Shown here piece by piece: positions 9,731 to 18,223 of a stretch of DNA of 53,612 bases. Below the pieces are notes generated by a model. The model was not told where the DNA came from and searched no databases. It worked only from the letters and a program-made list of their open reading frames with translations. A program made the translations under genes and the position numbers. Every line of letters begins with the position of its first letter. The stretch's first letter is position 1. The DNA comes from Candidatus Nanopelagicales bacterium (GTDB taxonomy: Bacteria; Actinomycetota; Actinomycetes; S36-B12): the NCBI GenBank assembly GCA_017854795.1, contig JAFMHB010000015.1, positions 11,852 to 65,463 on the forward strand, given 5' to 3'.

Positions 9731-10343
9731 ACTCTCCCCCTGAAACTCTTAGAACACATCTGAGACTAATACAACGCATGTAGCATTGGCATGCGGGCAC
9801 TCCTCTAAGCCCTTTACTCTCAGTCAGACATTCAACCCCTTCTCCTATGTTCCTGAAGGACATCGATTAAAGGTTTTATAATGGAGAGGAAGTGAATGAC
9901 CGAAATAGCCAAGTAATTTCCCGGAAGTTCGCGTAATTTCAATCACAGGGTTTTGGCGGGAATCAAGATAACTGCAATCATGAACCTACAATCATGCTCA
10001 GATCCCGAATGTCATGAAGCTTTAAATTTTCTAGATTCCCAAATTTCGAATGCCTTGTGTTGAGTTGAAAGATACATCGCAGTTCGTGGTTTTTGAATTG
10101 AAATATTGGCGAGGCGGGGTATGGCCTATGGTGAAAGAACTGGAGGCACTGATCGATTGCTGCACCCGAGAATACTCTGAAAGTTTTTGGCAGGTTGTGT
10201 TATGAAAGTCATCTGGTGGATGGATTTCGGTGCAACAAGCGACACGCAGGTGCGTAGTAGGGTCCGGCGACTATTTTGTATTGTTTACTTTAAGTCTAGA
10301 CTTTCGATACAAGATCCTTTTTCTGAATCGAGGGTAAGCGAAT
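9731..10343. other. 613-bp intergenic region between divergent sugar genes
   Basis: No convincing gene is seen. It contains a perfect TATAAT (9877-9882) on the plus strand, followed by a GGAGAGGAAG ribosome-site-like run. Next come overlapping tiny frames: GTG 9892 gives 14 codons and ATG about 9896 gives 6. This may be a promoter with the stub of a lost gene. The rest is AT-rich and without repeats. A GAGGG ribosome-site-like sequence at 10330-10334 serves the next gene. Confidence 0.4.
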
Positions 10344-11501
10344 TTGAAATTTTCAGAAGTGCGCTTCCATTTGGCTTTTTGGCGAGCGGAATTTCGCAGG
10401 CGATTCGCTCAGCGTATTGCTGACATGCTTTCCGCAGATGCAAATGCCTTGGTAGTGCGTGCTCTCGAGATCGAAGGGCAACCCCATGAGGTTGATTTGA
10501 CTATCCCAGACCCGAAATTGTCACAATTTCTTGTAAGCAGCCATATTCTCTCGGAACCAATTTTGTTGCACATTCCAGCGCAAAATGACATTTTGACAGT
10601 TGACGGTCATTGGTGGCCACCTGTCAGAGTGTTTGAACTCAAAGGAGTTCAACTTGATGTTGCATCTGGGCTCTCATTTGCCGATGGTCGCGTTGTTTCA
10701 CAGTCTGGCTCGGGCCATCGATGGAGTCGTGATGCTGCTTTTATTACAGGAGCCTTTAGACGTGTGAAAGCACAGAGAATGACCGAAATGAGTCGACCCA
10801 TTGCTTCCCTTGGTCAAACAACCAATTACTACCACTTCTTGATAGAAACGTTGCCCCGCATACTGCGAATTCTCTCGGTAGCCCCTGAGGTCACATTTCT
10901 CACAAGTGGCGAGGTTCCCGACTTTGCCCTCGAGATACTTGAGTTTGCTGGAATCGAAAACCGAATCATGATCAATAATGATGTAATCGCTGCAAACGAC
11001 TTATGGATATGCGAACCATCCCCCCTTTTTTTCCCGCACCCTGAAGATTTACGACTTGTCTCAGCTAAGTTGACAGACGCGACTTCTCATGAACAATCAA
11101 CCGATTTAAGCGCGTCCGAGTTGGTCTACATTTCGAGATCGAAGTCTTCGCGCTCACTTCAATGCGAAACGGACTTGGAGAACCACTTATTAAAGCAAGG
11201 TTTCGATGTGCTGCACTTAGAAACACTGCCGATACATGAGCAAATTGTTCGTTTGCAGGCAGCTAAAGTAGTTGTATCCCCGCACGGCGCTGGCCTTTCG
11301 AACATACTTTTCCTGAGCAAGGATGCAAGGGTCATTGAGTTGTCAAGTGGAGAATGGTGGTGGCCCTGTTTTCGTCGCATGTCGGGTGGTCTTGGACTTG
11401 GATACGAACTCATAGTTCTCCCGAGTAGCCCCTCGGCACCTCATGGCAGTGCTTCTGATGCTATTCAGATGTTAGACGCCGTATTAAGCCTCAAAAAGTA
11501 A
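10344..11501 (+). CDS. GT61-like (DUF563) glycosyltransferase
   Basis: 385 residues from TTG 10344, the only start with a ribosome site (GAGGG nine bases upstream). The family landmarks are QTTNYYHFLIETLPRI (about 150-165), which carries the substrate-binding His region, ELVYISRSKSSRS, and VVVSPHGAGLSNILFL (about 305-320), the conserved H-G-A-G-L block. Soluble, with no signal peptide, so probably cytoplasmic. GT61 members transfer xylose, GlcNAc or related sugars; the donor here is unknown. It stands alone with long non-coding flanks (613 and 228 bp) and more AT-rich codons than the genes to its right, consistent with acquisition. Confidence 0.82.
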   Translation: MKFSEVRFHLAFWRAEFRRRFAQRIADMLSADANALVVRALEIEGQPHEVDLTIPDPKLSQFLVSSHILSEPILLHIPAQNDILTVDGHWWPPVRVFELKGVQLDVASGLSFADGRVVSQSGSGHRWSRDAAFITGAFRRVKAQRMTEMSRPIASLGQTTNYYHFLIETLPRILRILSVAPEVTFLTSGEVPDFALEILEFAGIENRIMINNDVIAANDLWICEPSPLFFPHPEDLRLVSAKLTDATSHEQSTDLSASELVYISRSKSSRSLQCETDLENHLLKQGFDVLHLETLPIHEQIVRLQAAKVVVSPHGAGLSNILFLSKDARVIELSSGEWWWPCFRRMSGGLGLGYELIVLPSSPSAPHGSASDAIQMLDAVLSLKK

Positions 11502-11729
11502 ATGCGATGGGTAGATGATTCGGTTAGAGCGCAATTGAGTTCAAGTGTTCGGCCCGACGCTGTTTGCTCTGTCGGTTAAATTCATGGAACTCCATCCGAT
11601 GGTTATTGAATATGTTGAGCGAACGAATCAACGTTTTACTTAGGGGTAGTAGGTCATTGCTCTGGGTCGATGAGGCTTGAGGCGTAATTGCGGTCCATCG
11701 GAAATTAATTTTTTACAAGGATTATTGAA

Positions 11730-12449
11730 TCAGGATTTACGCGCGGTAACTGAGTATTTGATCAAGCACCGCATGGCTGAGACCCCGTCTTTCCAGTTGA
11801 TCTTCTTGCCCTCTTCGTAAGTGCGCCCGGAGTAGGAGATACCGACCTCATAGATTCTCACTTTGCGTTTCGCGAGTTTGACGGTGATTTCTGGTTCGAA
11901 ACCGAAGCGGTTTTCCTCGATCGGGATCGATTGAATCAGTTCACGTCGGAATACTTTGTAGCAGGTTTCCATGTCGGTGAGGTTGATGTTTGTGAGCATG
12001 TTGGAAGCTAGGGTGAGTGCCCGGTTGCCAACGCTATGCCAGTAATAGAGGACACGGTGGTAGTCGGTGGTGAGGAATCGGCTGCCGTAGACAGCATCGG
12101 CGAGGCCTGCTTGTAAAGGTGTGAGTAGTCGTTGCAGGTCGGCTGGGTCGTATTCAAGATCGGCGTCTTGGATCCCAACGTAGGGGGCGGTTGCCTCTTG
12201 GATCCCGGTGCGGATTGCTGCGCCCTTACCTTGGTTGATTTCGTGGTGCATCACTTTGACCCGTGGGTCGGTGATTGAGTCTAGGATTTCTTGTGAATTA
12301 TCCGTTGATGCGTCATTGACGGCGATTACTTCGGCGACGAATGGTTGAGCTAGGACCCGGTCGAGGGATTCACGCAAAGTTGCGGCTTCATTGAACACCG
12401 GCATCACGAGGGACAGGCAGCGGTCTGGATTGTCCCCGGCTTGCGTCAT
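11730..12449 (-). CDS. GT2 family glycosyltransferase, dolichyl-phosphate mannose synthase-like
   Basis: 239 residues from ATG 12449. A longer frame exists but would add 40 non-family residues and run into the divergent gene. LSLVMPVFNEAATLRESL, VNDASTDNS, NQGKGAAIRTGI and QDADLEYDP are classic GT2/DPM1 motifs, the last being the metal-binding DxD. MLTNINLTDMETCYKVFR and RFGFEPEITVKLAKR match the family's C-terminal half, and there are no membrane helices. It probably makes polyprenyl-phosphate-linked mannose or glucose on the inner membrane face, the donor type the neighbouring GT-C-like enzymes would need. TAAGGT lies seven bases before the ATG (leaderless promoter). Confidence 0.85.
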   Translation of the reverse strand: MTQAGDNPDRCLSLVMPVFNEAATLRESLDRVLAQPFVAEVIAVNDASTDNSQEILDSITDPRVKVMHHEINQGKGAAIRTGIQEATAPYVGIQDADLEYDPADLQRLLTPLQAGLADAVYGSRFLTTDYHRVLYYWHSVGNRALTLASNMLTNINLTDMETCYKVFRRELIQSIPIEENRFGFEPEITVKLAKRKVRIYEVGISYSGRTYEEGKKINWKDGVSAMRCLIKYSVTARKS

Positions 12450-12488
12450 GCCCACTACCTTAGAGGGAATCGGCTTAGACTCTTGCTC
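12450..12488. promoter_or_regulatory. 39-bp divergent leaderless promoter pair
   Basis: Only 39 bp separate the two ATG codons. Plus side: TAGACT (12476-12481), then seven bases and ATG 12489. Minus side: TAAGGT, then AGTGGGC (seven bases) and ATG 12449. Both match the -10 to start-codon distance of leaderless transcripts, and neither gene has a Shine-Dalgarno sequence. The shared region should tie expression of the donor-making GT2 gene to the GT-C-like operon. Confidence 0.55.
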
Positions 12489-14006
12489 ATGACTACCGGC
12501 AAAGGGAAGGCTGCTTTCTGGGCGCCCGTGGTTTCGGTCTTTGTGGTCTTGTTTCTGTGGTCCTTGCACGCGTATTTAACTGTGCGGTTTAACAGCGACA
12601 TTATTGTTGAAGCAATCGGGGTTCAGGACCTCATGCGGGATCTGTCGTGGGTGTGGTCCTACCCCGGACAGCTACATGGTGGGGTTGTTGAGTACCCGAT
12701 CATGGCGGTGGGCGAGTGGATTGCCCCGGGGAACCCGTACGGCTTCACTTTTATTCGGATTTTCTATGTCCCGGTGACGGGTGTACTGCTGGCTCTGAGT
12801 TTGCGGCGGGTATTTCCTTCGGTGAACCTGTGGTGGTTTGCCGCAGCTAGCGCTGCGGGTCCCGCGTTATTGCACGATTTCCGGGCAATCAGTGACATTT
12901 ACCCTTTCGGTTGGTTGCTGGCGGCAATTGGGGTTTATCTGATTGCCGGGAAGCGTTTCCTGTTTATTGGTGGAGTGTTTCTGGGGCTGGGTGTTTACGA
13001 ACATGCGTCCGCGGCTCTGATGTCCGTGCCACTGGTGTTGGCCATGGCAGTTCGGTTCGGGTTTGTACTTCGCAGTTGGGTGCGCATCGCACTGGGAATT
13101 GCTGTTGGGCTGATCCCGATGGCGTTGGCGCAGTTCACCCAAGGGGACAAAATCGTGGTGTGGTCGCCGGCGAAATTAGAGTTCCCGCGTGTTTTTGATT
13201 TGTTAGGTCTCAGCGAGTCTGGGGCTGCCTGGCCGACTTCCATGTTGCCGGGGGCTTGGGGAATACAGAACGGTGGAACGACTTTTCTGGGCGTGAGTAA
13301 CGGTGTTCAGTTCTATCTCAACCTCGTCCTCATTCTGGGTCTTTTGGCATTTATTACAGTTGGAATTGTTCTCATCCTTCGCGGTCGCTTTACATGGAAA
13401 TCACCGGTTGGGTTCCTAGTCATCATGTGGGTTACCGGCCTGGTGCTGGCCCTCGGGCTGTCAGCGGTTGTGCCAACGGTGTGGTTCTACGGTTTGAGTC
13501 TGGGCTTCTTGGTATGGGTAACCGCGGCTCTTGGGACTCGGTGGGTTGCGATCCCGATTGTTGTCGTGATGGGCGCAATGAGCATTTATTCGGTCTCCGC
13601 TTTTGGTAACACGGTTGACTTGATTTCGGTGAAGTGGGATCAGCAGGAGGAAATTTCAGGAGTCGCCCAGTCGTTGGTTGACAACAATGTGACGTTAATT
13701 TTTGGAGACTACTGGGAGATTTTGCCGGTTGCCTACGCATCAGCAGGTGAAGTTCACCCGATCACCTCAAACTTCAACCGTTTGCCATTGCCGGTTGAAG
13801 TTGTTGATTCACCCGAAGTATTGGTAGGTGTTTCCTCGGGCACCATCGCGTTACCTAGTGGGCGCGAGAGTTGGGATAGTTCACCCGCGGTGAACGAATT
13901 AGTGTCAACCTCGTGCAGGTTTGTTTCACCGTTGCCCGGTGAATATTCTGATCTGGTTTCGTTGTATCGCTGTCCGTCAGACGTTTTGGTGAAAGGCATT
14001 GGTTAG
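12489..14006 (+). CDS. polytopic GT-C-like membrane protein
   Basis: 505 residues from ATG 12489, placed by the leaderless -10 just upstream. After the first helix, FNSDIIVEAIGVQDLMRD and YPGQLHGGVVEYPIM resemble the DSDEA...GLMA and GQ.YGG.LEA blocks of a GT-C family common in envelope clusters. The acidic pair after the first helix is the expected catalytic place. About ten more hydrophobic segments follow, then a soluble C-terminal part of about 120 residues with two cysteines. TAGTG overlap with the next gene makes a coupled three-gene operon. Substrate unknown. Confidence 0.6.
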   Translation: MTTGKGKAAFWAPVVSVFVVLFLWSLHAYLTVRFNSDIIVEAIGVQDLMRDLSWVWSYPGQLHGGVVEYPIMAVGEWIAPGNPYGFTFIRIFYVPVTGVLLALSLRRVFPSVNLWWFAAASAAGPALLHDFRAISDIYPFGWLLAAIGVYLIAGKRFLFIGGVFLGLGVYEHASAALMSVPLVLAMAVRFGFVLRSWVRIALGIAVGLIPMALAQFTQGDKIVVWSPAKLEFPRVFDLLGLSESGAAWPTSMLPGAWGIQNGGTTFLGVSNGVQFYLNLVLILGLLAFITVGIVLILRGRFTWKSPVGFLVIMWVTGLVLALGLSAVVPTVWFYGLSLGFLVWVTAALGTRWVAIPIVVVMGAMSIYSVSAFGNTVDLISVKWDQQEEISGVAQSLVDNNVTLIFGDYWEILPVAYASAGEVHPITSNFNRLPLPVEVVDSPEVLVGVSSGTIALPSGRESWDSSPAVNELVSTSCRFVSPLPGEYSDLVSLYRCPSDVLVKGIG

Positions 14007-15091
14007 TGGGTGTGTTTACTCGATTGCGCCCGTGGCAGATCTCCGTCCTACTGGGACTTTTGGCCGCACTTGTTGGTTTGGTGAAATACGGGATTGGAGT
14101 ATTCCCATCTTGGATTTACATGTACGACCTGTCGGTGAACTGGTCTGATCCGTCACTCTCACCACTTATGGTTGCGCCGGCTGACTATCTCCAATCCAAC
14201 TTCGTTGCAGCGTGGGCTGCGGGCGCACTTGGCTTCACCACGGTGGTTTCTCATTTCACCTTTCACGTGGTTCTCGCCGTTTTTGCGATCGTATTGCCAT
14301 TTCTCATGCCGGTAGTTCGTGAATCAGTGGCGCGATCCCGCTTGATGTTTATCGCAATCGCGGGCGGGGCAACGCTGCCAGTTCTGCTGCTCTGGGTAAA
14401 CGGATACGACGCGGTCACGTTGATCGGGTTGGGGTTCGCTGGACTGTGTCGAAATAAATATTGGGCGGTTCTTGGTTGGTTCATTGCAACCTTGAATCAC
14501 CCTTCGATTGGAATTGTTGCGCTGGTGGCCTGGGCAATCGTGTCGTGGTGGAGTAACCGCTCGGTGGTGCGAATTGTTGTTGCCGGGGTTGGTGTTGTAC
14601 TTGGTAGTTTTCTCAATGGGTACCTCATGGATGTGTGGGGTGGGTCTACCTCGCGGCTTGACTGGTTTAGTGAGCGGCCCTTTGACGAGTACGTTCAGGG
14701 TTTCTTTTCCTCGATGCCCTTGCTGTTTTTCAGTTCCCTTGGTGTGATGTGGTTCGTGTTACTGCGCCCGCGCTTTGTGCGGTTGGGTCTTGTCCGGATC
14801 TTGATCGCGGAAGCGATACTCCTGTCCTTGCTACTGCCATGGATCACGTTGGACACCTCACGAACCGTTGCACTCGCCCTCTTTGCGGCAGTGTTATGTG
14901 TTGTTGCAGCGCTACCAGACCTAGTCGAAGAACGTGATGTTGCTGGCGCCTGGCGGAATACCAGTTTGGTTGCGGTGATTGTTCCCGTACCTGTGATTTG
15001 GTCGGGCGCGCTGCTATTCGGTGGTTGGGAAAGTTTTTTTGAACTTGACACCGCTTTGTTGCCCCCAGAGGGATACGCGGTGCTGGGGTGA
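14006..15091 (+). CDS. polytopic membrane protein of glycan operon
   Basis: 361 residues, about nine hydrophobic helices, no soluble domain of size. After the first helix comes FPSWIYMYDLSVNWSDPSLSP, an aromatic and acidic loop such as GT-C-like proteins carry, but no diagnostic motif is recognised. GTG 14006 shares its first base with the previous stop, and the last four bases overlap the next start (GTGA), so all three proteins of this operon are probably made in comparable amounts. Could be a GT-C-like transferase or a transporter-like partner. Confidence 0.5.
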   Translation: MGVFTRLRPWQISVLLGLLAALVGLVKYGIGVFPSWIYMYDLSVNWSDPSLSPLMVAPADYLQSNFVAAWAAGALGFTTVVSHFTFHVVLAVFAIVLPFLMPVVRESVARSRLMFIAIAGGATLPVLLLWVNGYDAVTLIGLGFAGLCRNKYWAVLGWFIATLNHPSIGIVALVAWAIVSWWSNRSVVRIVVAGVGVVLGSFLNGYLMDVWGGSTSRLDWFSERPFDEYVQGFFSSMPLLFFSSLGVMWFVLLRPRFVRLGLVRILIAEAILLSLLLPWITLDTSRTVALALFAAVLCVVAALPDLVEERDVAGAWRNTSLVAVIVPVPVIWSGALLFGGWESFFELDTALLPPEGYAVLG

Positions 15092-16917
15092 ATCAGGCTC
15101 GAGGAATTTCTTCGCGCAACGCGGGGCTAATTGTTGTTGCGGTCGCGTTCGCGGTGAACATTGCAGCTCTGTTGATCTGGAATGCGCGCGGGCTGTACGG
15201 CTTAAGTGGGGATGAACCCCACTATCTGGTGATCTCCGATGCACTGTGGAGTTTTCGTAGTTTTGATGTTAGCGCGGCATACCTCAAAGAGGCGTTGATC
15301 CCGCAGTTCTATTCACTTGGCCTGGCACCCAGTGGTGTGTCATTAGGTTCGGATTGGTCATGGGGTCATGTCGTGGAAAGCTCCAATGGAGTTTTCAGTT
15401 GGCACGGAGTGCTCGTTGGTTGGTTCCTTGCCATTCCATTGGGATTATTTGGAATCCTTGGCGCGAAAGTTGCCATGATTGCATTGGGTGCGGCTTTCGC
15501 TTGGGTCGTGTATTTACTCAGCGGACAAATCTTTACTTCGGTGCGTTCGAGGCTTTCGGTTTCCCTAGTCTTGGTGTTGACCTACCCGCTGCTACTTGCC
15601 TCCAATCAAATCTTTCCTGACCTGCCGGCCGGTGGCTTGGCGTTACTGGGTGTGTATTGGTTGATCCGCGAAGTTAATGCGCGCTCTTCCGACGATGGAA
15701 AGACGCGACCGGTTGTGACATTCTTTATCGCGCTTTTGGTCGCGATGCTTCCGTGGGTGGGAATTAAGTATGCGCCGATAGCTGCTGTCATTTTGATTGC
15801 CCTGTTGATTGCTTCTCGGTCCAAAGTCTCGGTTGTGTTGGCAGGTGCGCTGAGCGCCGTGTTGCTCATGGCATTTCAGTGGTATGCCTATGACTCGCCC
15901 TTTGGTGCATTTGCCGAAGGGGTTGTGGAATACGGCCCGGAGTTTTGGTTGCGACTCTCTGGTTTGGTACTCGATCAAAATCAAGGCTTCCTGTTTTATT
16001 CCCCATTGCTGTGGCTTGGGCTTTTCGGGATTGTTCCGCTTTTTCGATTCTCGCGCTTGGTCGGTGTTGTGTGGCTGCTGAGCGTGCTGCTGTTTTTGAT
16101 TCCCAGTGCCGCGCACCCAGGTTCCTACGGTGGTGGAAGTTTCGTTGGCCGCTATGGCTGGGGTGCGGCACTGCTTTTCTTTGTGCCCACCATGTTTGTG
16201 CTTGAGGGACTATCGCGGCGCTGGCTCATAGGAGTCCTGAGTGGCAGTTTGGTGTTTTCTGCATGGATTTTTGTGACCCAAGTTTTCATTGGCGGCAGTT
16301 ATCCCGGTGGTCCGGTGGCATTGGATTTGTACACCAAAGCAACCGACACTTGGCTTGAGTCGTACTCAATATTTTTCTTTCCCTTGCAAAAATTCTTCCC
16401 AGCTTTCTACGACCCCGCGTGGGCTTGGACCTATTGGGTTAACTGGGTGTGGGCTGCGCTACTGGTCGGCATTCTTGTATTTTCATTTGTGAAACTGGGT
16501 GCTCGGGTGCTGGCGATTGCGGCTGGAGTTTTCGCGGCTGCGATTCTTTTCGCTGGGGTTGTCTCGGTTCCGGGAGGTCAACGTGTTGTTGTGGAGCAGG
16601 ACGTTCCTGCGGAAGTTGCCGGGGTTGTAGCCGGCGGTCCAACCTGGAATATGCGGGAGGGCGAGTACACGTGGAGTGTTGATTACCGCTGGGTCGGTGA
16701 CGAGTCTTCAGGGGTTGTGGGGAAGTGGGAATTGTTGGAAACTGCGGGTGGAACAACAGTGGCGGCCGGTGAGTTACCGGCCACCACTGGTGATGTTTCA
16801 AGTGTTTCGCAGGTGATTCCCTATCGCAGTTTCCAGCCTCGGGGTTTCACCCTGCGGGTGAGTTGGTTCGGAGAAGGCACCTTTGAGGTCGTGTCCACCT
16901 CTGTCAGTCGTCCCTAA
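15088..16917 (+). CDS. polytopic GT39-like membrane glycosyltransferase
   Basis: 609 residues from GTG 15088. The first external loop has LSGDEPHYLVISDALWSF, a strong match to the GDEPHYL motif of a GT-C/GT39-like family in which the D-E pair is catalytic. A second match is SYGGGSFVGRYGWGAALLFFVP in the later half. About eleven membrane helices, then a beta-rich C-terminal extracytoplasmic domain of about 130 residues. Last gene of the coupled rightward operon. It probably extends or decorates a lipid-linked or wall glycan outside the membrane. Confidence 0.68.
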   Translation: MNQARGISSRNAGLIVVAVAFAVNIAALLIWNARGLYGLSGDEPHYLVISDALWSFRSFDVSAAYLKEALIPQFYSLGLAPSGVSLGSDWSWGHVVESSNGVFSWHGVLVGWFLAIPLGLFGILGAKVAMIALGAAFAWVVYLLSGQIFTSVRSRLSVSLVLVLTYPLLLASNQIFPDLPAGGLALLGVYWLIREVNARSSDDGKTRPVVTFFIALLVAMLPWVGIKYAPIAAVILIALLIASRSKVSVVLAGALSAVLLMAFQWYAYDSPFGAFAEGVVEYGPEFWLRLSGLVLDQNQGFLFYSPLLWLGLFGIVPLFRFSRLVGVVWLLSVLLFLIPSAAHPGSYGGGSFVGRYGWGAALLFFVPTMFVLEGLSRRWLIGVLSGSLVFSAWIFVTQVFIGGSYPGGPVALDLYTKATDTWLESYSIFFFPLQKFFPAFYDPAWAWTYWVNWVWAALLVGILVFSFVKLGARVLAIAAGVFAAAILFAGVVSVPGGQRVVVEQDVPAEVAGVVAGGPTWNMREGEYTWSVDYRWVGDESSGVVGKWELLETAGGTTVAAGELPATTGDVSSVSQVIPYRSFQPRGFTLRVSWFGEGTFEVVSTSVSRP

Positions 16918-16951
16918 CCAGCATTACATGTTTATTTTTGCAGATTGAGGT

Positions 16952-18127
16952 TTACGCAGGAACTACTATCGCTTCTTTACCAGCGGTTGTGATGTACTCA
17001 GATCCATTGTCGGTGTAGCCACTGGGCGGATTGTCTTTTACCTGTTCACTCTTGGTGTAGTTGCTGCCGTTGTCGGTAAAGCCGGCAGGAGCTGCATCTT
17101 TCACCTGTGCGGTTGGTGCGGGTCCATAGAGACGACACCATTTGCCGTTTACTCCATAGTCTTCAAGGTTGTAACCACTGGGGCACACACTTTGGGTCTC
17201 ATATGAGTCAATGATCGGCATAGGTCCGATTGTTTCCGTGTGATATGTGTAGGCCTGATTGGTTACCTCGGTGTGGTAGCTGTAGGGCAGGCTCTTGGTG
17301 CAGTTACTCCCCGTTTCAGTGAAGCCACTTGGGCAGACATAAATGGTTCTCGTGCCCGGCGTAGGAGCTGGTGCTGGCGCGGGTGTCAACTTGACTGCAG
17401 GTGTTTCCAGAACTTTTTGCAGGGTGAGCGCTTGATCCTTTCCGGACATTAAGGATCGTAGAGTGACCGACATTGCCGCTGTTGTTGATTCACCGGGGCC
17501 CATAGCATTAACGGGAGTGACGGTAAATGTGTAGAGCAGGTCAGGATTTATTCCGGAGACAATCGTGGCGGTGCTTGTTGTCTCAGTGCGAATGGTCTCG
17601 GTCCGAATGATCTCCGGGCTTGTCGTTGATGTGTTCGTTTTCTCAGGCGTTGCGGCAATCCGGTATTTCAGATTGCTGCCACCTGTGGCCTTGGTGTTTA
17701 CGTGTTTCCAATTCAGGGCAACCGAATCAGCCAAGGTGGTGGTGAATACGGTCAGATCTGTCGTTGGGGCAACGGTGTTTAGCGCTGTCACCTTGGTTGA
17801 CTGACCGCGGGAGGTAAGGGTGTAGGTCGCTCCGGCGGTGAGCTTGGTAAACACCGCAGTTCCTGCGCTGTTCGCTTTCTTGGACTGCCTAAATCCCTTG
17901 GCCAGTAGATTCACCTGGGCTCCGGGCTGAGTTGAAGCAGTAATCTGTCCCGGTTTGGTAGGTGCTGCGCTGAGTTGTATTTCCTTGACCTGCGCACTTG
18001 TCCCTTGGGCGATCACGACTCCGCCCGGTGTGGGCTCGGCGGCTGCGACAGCACTAACACCACCCATCGTTAGAGCGGAGAGTGTGAGCACTGCAACTGC
18101 TGCAGCACTGAAAAGTTGTGTTTTCAT
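16952..18127 (-). CDS. secreted fibronectin-III-like repeat protein
   Basis: 391 residues. A signal peptide with AVAAAEP cleavage region is followed by a short beta-rich domain (about 45-115). A fibronectin type III-like domain (about 120-235) includes VALNWKHVNTKATGGSNLKYRI and LYTFTVTPVNAMGPGEST. A Pro-rich linker follows, then a tail of repeats: CPSGFTETGSNCTKS, a related CPSGYNLEDYG, and two near-identical units around AGFTDNGSNYTKS and SGYTDNGSEYITT. The repeats alternate with SYHTE/TYHTE stretches. No LPXTG and no C-terminal membrane helix. GAGGA lies upstream of ATG 18127. It is probably a surface or adhesive protein; function unproven. Confidence 0.7.
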   Translation of the reverse strand: MKTQLFSAAAVAVLTLSALTMGGVSAVAAAEPTPGGVVIAQGTSAQVKEIQLSAAPTKPGQITASTQPGAQVNLLAKGFRQSKKANSAGTAVFTKLTAGATYTLTSRGQSTKVTALNTVAPTTDLTVFTTTLADSVALNWKHVNTKATGGSNLKYRIAATPEKTNTSTTSPEIIRTETIRTETTSTATIVSGINPDLLYTFTVTPVNAMGPGESTTAAMSVTLRSLMSGKDQALTLQKVLETPAVKLTPAPAPAPTPGTRTIYVCPSGFTETGSNCTKSLPYSYHTEVTNQAYTYHTETIGPMPIIDSYETQSVCPSGYNLEDYGVNGKWCRLYGPAPTAQVKDAAPAGFTDNGSNYTKSEQVKDNPPSGYTDNGSEYITTAGKEAIVVPA

Positions 18128-18159
18128 GTCGATTCCTCGTTATTCCTTGTGGGTGTTTC

Positions 18160-18189
18160 GTTAACCAAGGTTTACCCAGATTCAGCCAG
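18160..18189 (-). promoter_or_regulatory. 10-bp direct repeats upstream of fibronectin-like gene
   Basis: On the plus strand, GTTAACCAAG (18160-18169), GTTTACCCAG (18170-18179) and a weaker ATTCAGCCAG (18180-18189) repeat every 10 bp, 33-62 bases upstream of the ATG. Helical-turn-spaced direct repeats are the usual target form of OmpR-family regulators. A related pair occurs at 42755-42784. Confidence 0.4.
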
Positions 18190-18223
18190 ATGGAAACGAG
18201 AAGAATTTCCCTGTGGACAACTT

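Noticed and set aside
10187-10423. 78-codon open frame ahead of the GT61 gene
   Set aside because: It overlaps the GT61 start in another frame, has no ribosome site and no protein-like composition.
15643-16116. 157-codon open frame on the minus strand inside the GT39-like gene
   Set aside because: Composition is Gln, Arg and His rich with no hydrophobic core, typical of the complement of a membrane-protein gene.
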